DNA of 64,000 nucleotides from Herbiconiux gentiana (GTDB lineage: Bacteria > Actinomycetota > Actinomycetes > Actinomycetales > Microbacteriaceae), in the NCBI RefSeq assembly GCF_024978135.1, contig NZ_JANTEZ010000005.1, positions 186,001-250,000 of the forward strand, read 5' to 3'. This document shows, piece after piece, positions 62,737-64,000 of the stretch (the first letter of the stretch is position 1; each line of letters opens with the position of its first letter). The notes under the pieces were generated by a model. The model was given only the letters and a program-made list of their open reading frames with translations. It searched no databases and was not told the DNA's origin. Both the position numbers and the translations under genes were made by a program.

Positions 62737-63338
62737 TCCGGCTGCTGATCGCCGACGACCAGGCGCTGGTGCGGGGGGCGCTGGCCGCGTTGCTCGATCT
62801 CGAGCAGGACATCGACGTGGTGGCCCAGGTCGGTCGCGGCGACGAGGTCGTCGAGGCTGTGCGAGCATCCGGAGCCACCGTCGCCCTGCTCGACATCGAG
62901 ATGCCCGGCATCGACGGCATCGCCGCCGCGGCGCTGGTGGGGGCTCAGCTGCCGGAGTGCCGCGTGCTCATGGTGACCACCTTCGGGCGACCGGGGTACC
63001 TCGCTCGCGCCATGCAGGCGGGCGCGGCCGGATTCGTCGTGAAGGACACCCCGGCGGCGGAACTCGCGGACGCCGTTCGCCGGGTCTCGATGGGGCTCCG
63101 GGTGGTGGATCTGCAGCTGGCGGCGGAGTCGCTGGCGCAAGGGGACTCACCGCTCACGGAGCGGGAGACCTACGTGCTCGCGGCGGCGCGGCAGGGCGGC
63201 TCGATCTCCGACGTGGCCCGGGCGGTGCACCTGTCGCAGGGCACGGTGCGCAACCATCTGTCGAGCGCGATCGGCAAGACGGGCGGGAAGAATCGGGCGG
63301 ATGCGGTGCGCGTCGCAGAGGAGCGGGGTTGGCTCTGA
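62733..63338 (+). CDS. NarL/DesR-type response regulator
   Basis: A 201-residue regulator. The receiver domain has IADDQALVRGALAALLDLEQ and phosphorylated D54 in LLDIEMPGIDG, with K in VVKDTP. A LuxR-type helix-turn-helix follows (LTERETYVLAAARQGGSISD, then VHLSQGTVRNHLSSAIGKTG). It overlaps the kinase by 4 bases. It probably controls its own operon and the exporter upstream. Confidence 0.94.
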   Translation: MIRLLIADDQALVRGALAALLDLEQDIDVVAQVGRGDEVVEAVRASGATVALLDIEMPGIDGIAAAALVGAQLPECRVLMVTTFGRPGYLARAMQAGAAGFVVKDTPAAELADAVRRVSMGLRVVDLQLAAESLAQGDSPLTERETYVLAAARQGGSISDVARAVHLSQGTVRNHLSSAIGKTGGKNRADAVRVAEERGWL

Positions 63339-63384
63339 AACGAGCAGTCATCGCTCAGTCTTAGCCCTGGGCGCTGACGCGCTG

Positions 63385-63915
63385 CTAGCGGGTCCTCGGG
63401 TCCATGTCCTGTTGCCAGACCGCGGTGGCGCCGCTGTGGCCGATGAGGACGGCCTGCACCGTGGTGCCGGCGGATGCCACGAGGGCCAGCGCGATCAGGA
63501 CGATGGGGATCCATCGAGGGCGGAGGCGGGGGCGCTCCGGGGCGCGTCGGGCATCGGCCGACGAAGCCGAGGCGGCGGCGCGGGCGCGCTTCTCGGTGAG
63601 GTTCCACCAGAGCAGCAGGCCCGCCACCACGACGAGGCCGATGACCCAGGGCAGCAGGCCGTCGGCCAGGGCCGAGTGCGTCTCGATCAGGTCGTTCTCC
63701 CCCACCCGCTCCTCGAGGCGCTCGCCCGACTCCTTCGAGATCGGCACGAGCGCGAGGGCTACGACCGCCACTCCCAGCGGAAGGTACCCGGCCCAGCGCC
63801 GGAACCGAGGCCAGACGGCGGTCAGCAGCACGAGCACGGCGGCCAGCGGTACCACCACCTCCGTCGCATGGACTACGAGCGGATGGAGGGGCAAGCCGAA
63901 GAAGGTGTCGAACAC
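63385..63915 (-). CDS. DUF2231-type membrane protein
   Basis: A 176-residue protein. GLPLHPLVVHATEVVVPLAA is the DUF2231 signature with its two His. Four hydrophobic segments are visible; a charged loop (ESGERLEERVGENDLIETH) lies between helices 2 and 3, and a basic low-complexity linker precedes helix 4. The family lacks a known function; a redox or haem role has been suggested by the histidines only. It converges on the response regulator. Confidence 0.9.
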   Translation of the reverse strand: MFDTFFGLPLHPLVVHATEVVVPLAAVLVLLTAVWPRFRRWAGYLPLGVAVVALALVPISKESGERLEERVGENDLIETHSALADGLLPWVIGLVVVAGLLLWWNLTEKRARAAASASSADARRAPERPRLRPRWIPIVLIALALVASAGTTVQAVLIGHSGATAVWQQDMDPRTR

Positions 63916-63949
63916 GATGCCAGCCTCATAGCCGATTCTTCGAGAATTC

Positions 63950-64000
63950 TTAGACGGCTCCCGAGGCGCCGAGGAGTGCGCCGATGGCGTAGGTGGCGGC
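63950..64000 (-). CDS. C-terminal end of a probable VIT/CCC1-family transporter (partial)
   Basis: Only 16 residues before a TAA stop are visible (AATYAIGALLGASGAV). They are hydrophobic and resemble the last helix of VIT1/CCC1 iron/manganese transporters (TYxIGxLxG). Such proteins load metal ions into or out of the cytosol. The call is based on this short tail. A small ATTCT-TCG-AGAAT inverted repeat follows the stop. Confidence 0.45.
   Translation of the reverse strand, partial: AATYAIGALLGASGAV

Overview
The DNA is high-GC and gene-dense. The GTG and TTG-free start usage, the many 1- and 4-base stop/start overlaps, the DtxR/IdeR-type iron box, the class-E-type LAYTG sorting signal and the gene content all point to a free-living actinobacterium, most likely Microbacteriaceae. 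That assignment is inferred from style and gene families, not from a search. No phage, insertion sequence, CRISPR array or replication origin is visible. The only RNA gene seen is a tRNA-Arg(ACG). No stretch longer than about 200 bases lacks a gene. The window begins in the last 33 codons of a GH15 glucoamylase-type enzyme and ends in the last codons of a probable VIT/CCC1 transporter.

Layout, left to right. 0-9 kb: cysteine synthesis (cysK-cysE), a DUF4190 membrane protein, an aldose epimerase, a 14-helix MFS exporter, a TMEM175-type K+ channel homologue, an alpha/beta hydrolase, a YchJ-like protein and small disordered proteins. 9-20 kb: tRNA-Arg, a 1057-residue SNF2 helicase, then a minus-strand locus made of a sensorless LuxR-type regulator, a small RR-signal exported protein and a 1500-residue wall-anchored protein with ricin-like, FG-GAP-like and amphipathic Ser/Thr regions. 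20-30 kb: alanine dehydrogenase with its divergent Lrp-type regulator, a deaminase, and the 2-methylcitrate (propionate) operon prpR(GntR)-prpD-prpB-prpC plus a CPA2 antiporter, then a YpfJ-type metalloprotease. 30-44 kb: small proteins, a luciferase-like monooxygenase, a HipB-HipA pair, GNAT and hydrolase genes, an OhrR-type peroxide sensor with an unusual two-way promoter/operator, kynureninase, a CDF metal transporter, a HicA-like protein, an APC permease, and a TetR regulator facing two stacked hydrolases. 44-51 kb: L-serine dehydratase, an exported protein, and a seven-gene Asp23/AmaP-type envelope stress operon. 51-64 kb: a MacAB-type efflux system, an iron-box-controlled siderophore uptake operon with an MFS transporter, a DrrAB-type exporter with a DesKR-type two-component system, and a DUF2231 protein.

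The most distinctive pattern is outside the genes. Many genes are followed by short tandem or spaced duplications of their own 3' end that contain the stop codon (periods 17, 18, 20, 25, about 33, 38 and 53 bases). Repeats inside genes have periods that are multiples of three. The other standout features are the giant LAYTG protein locus, the shared OhrR palindrome, and the twin operators that bracket the prpR promoter.
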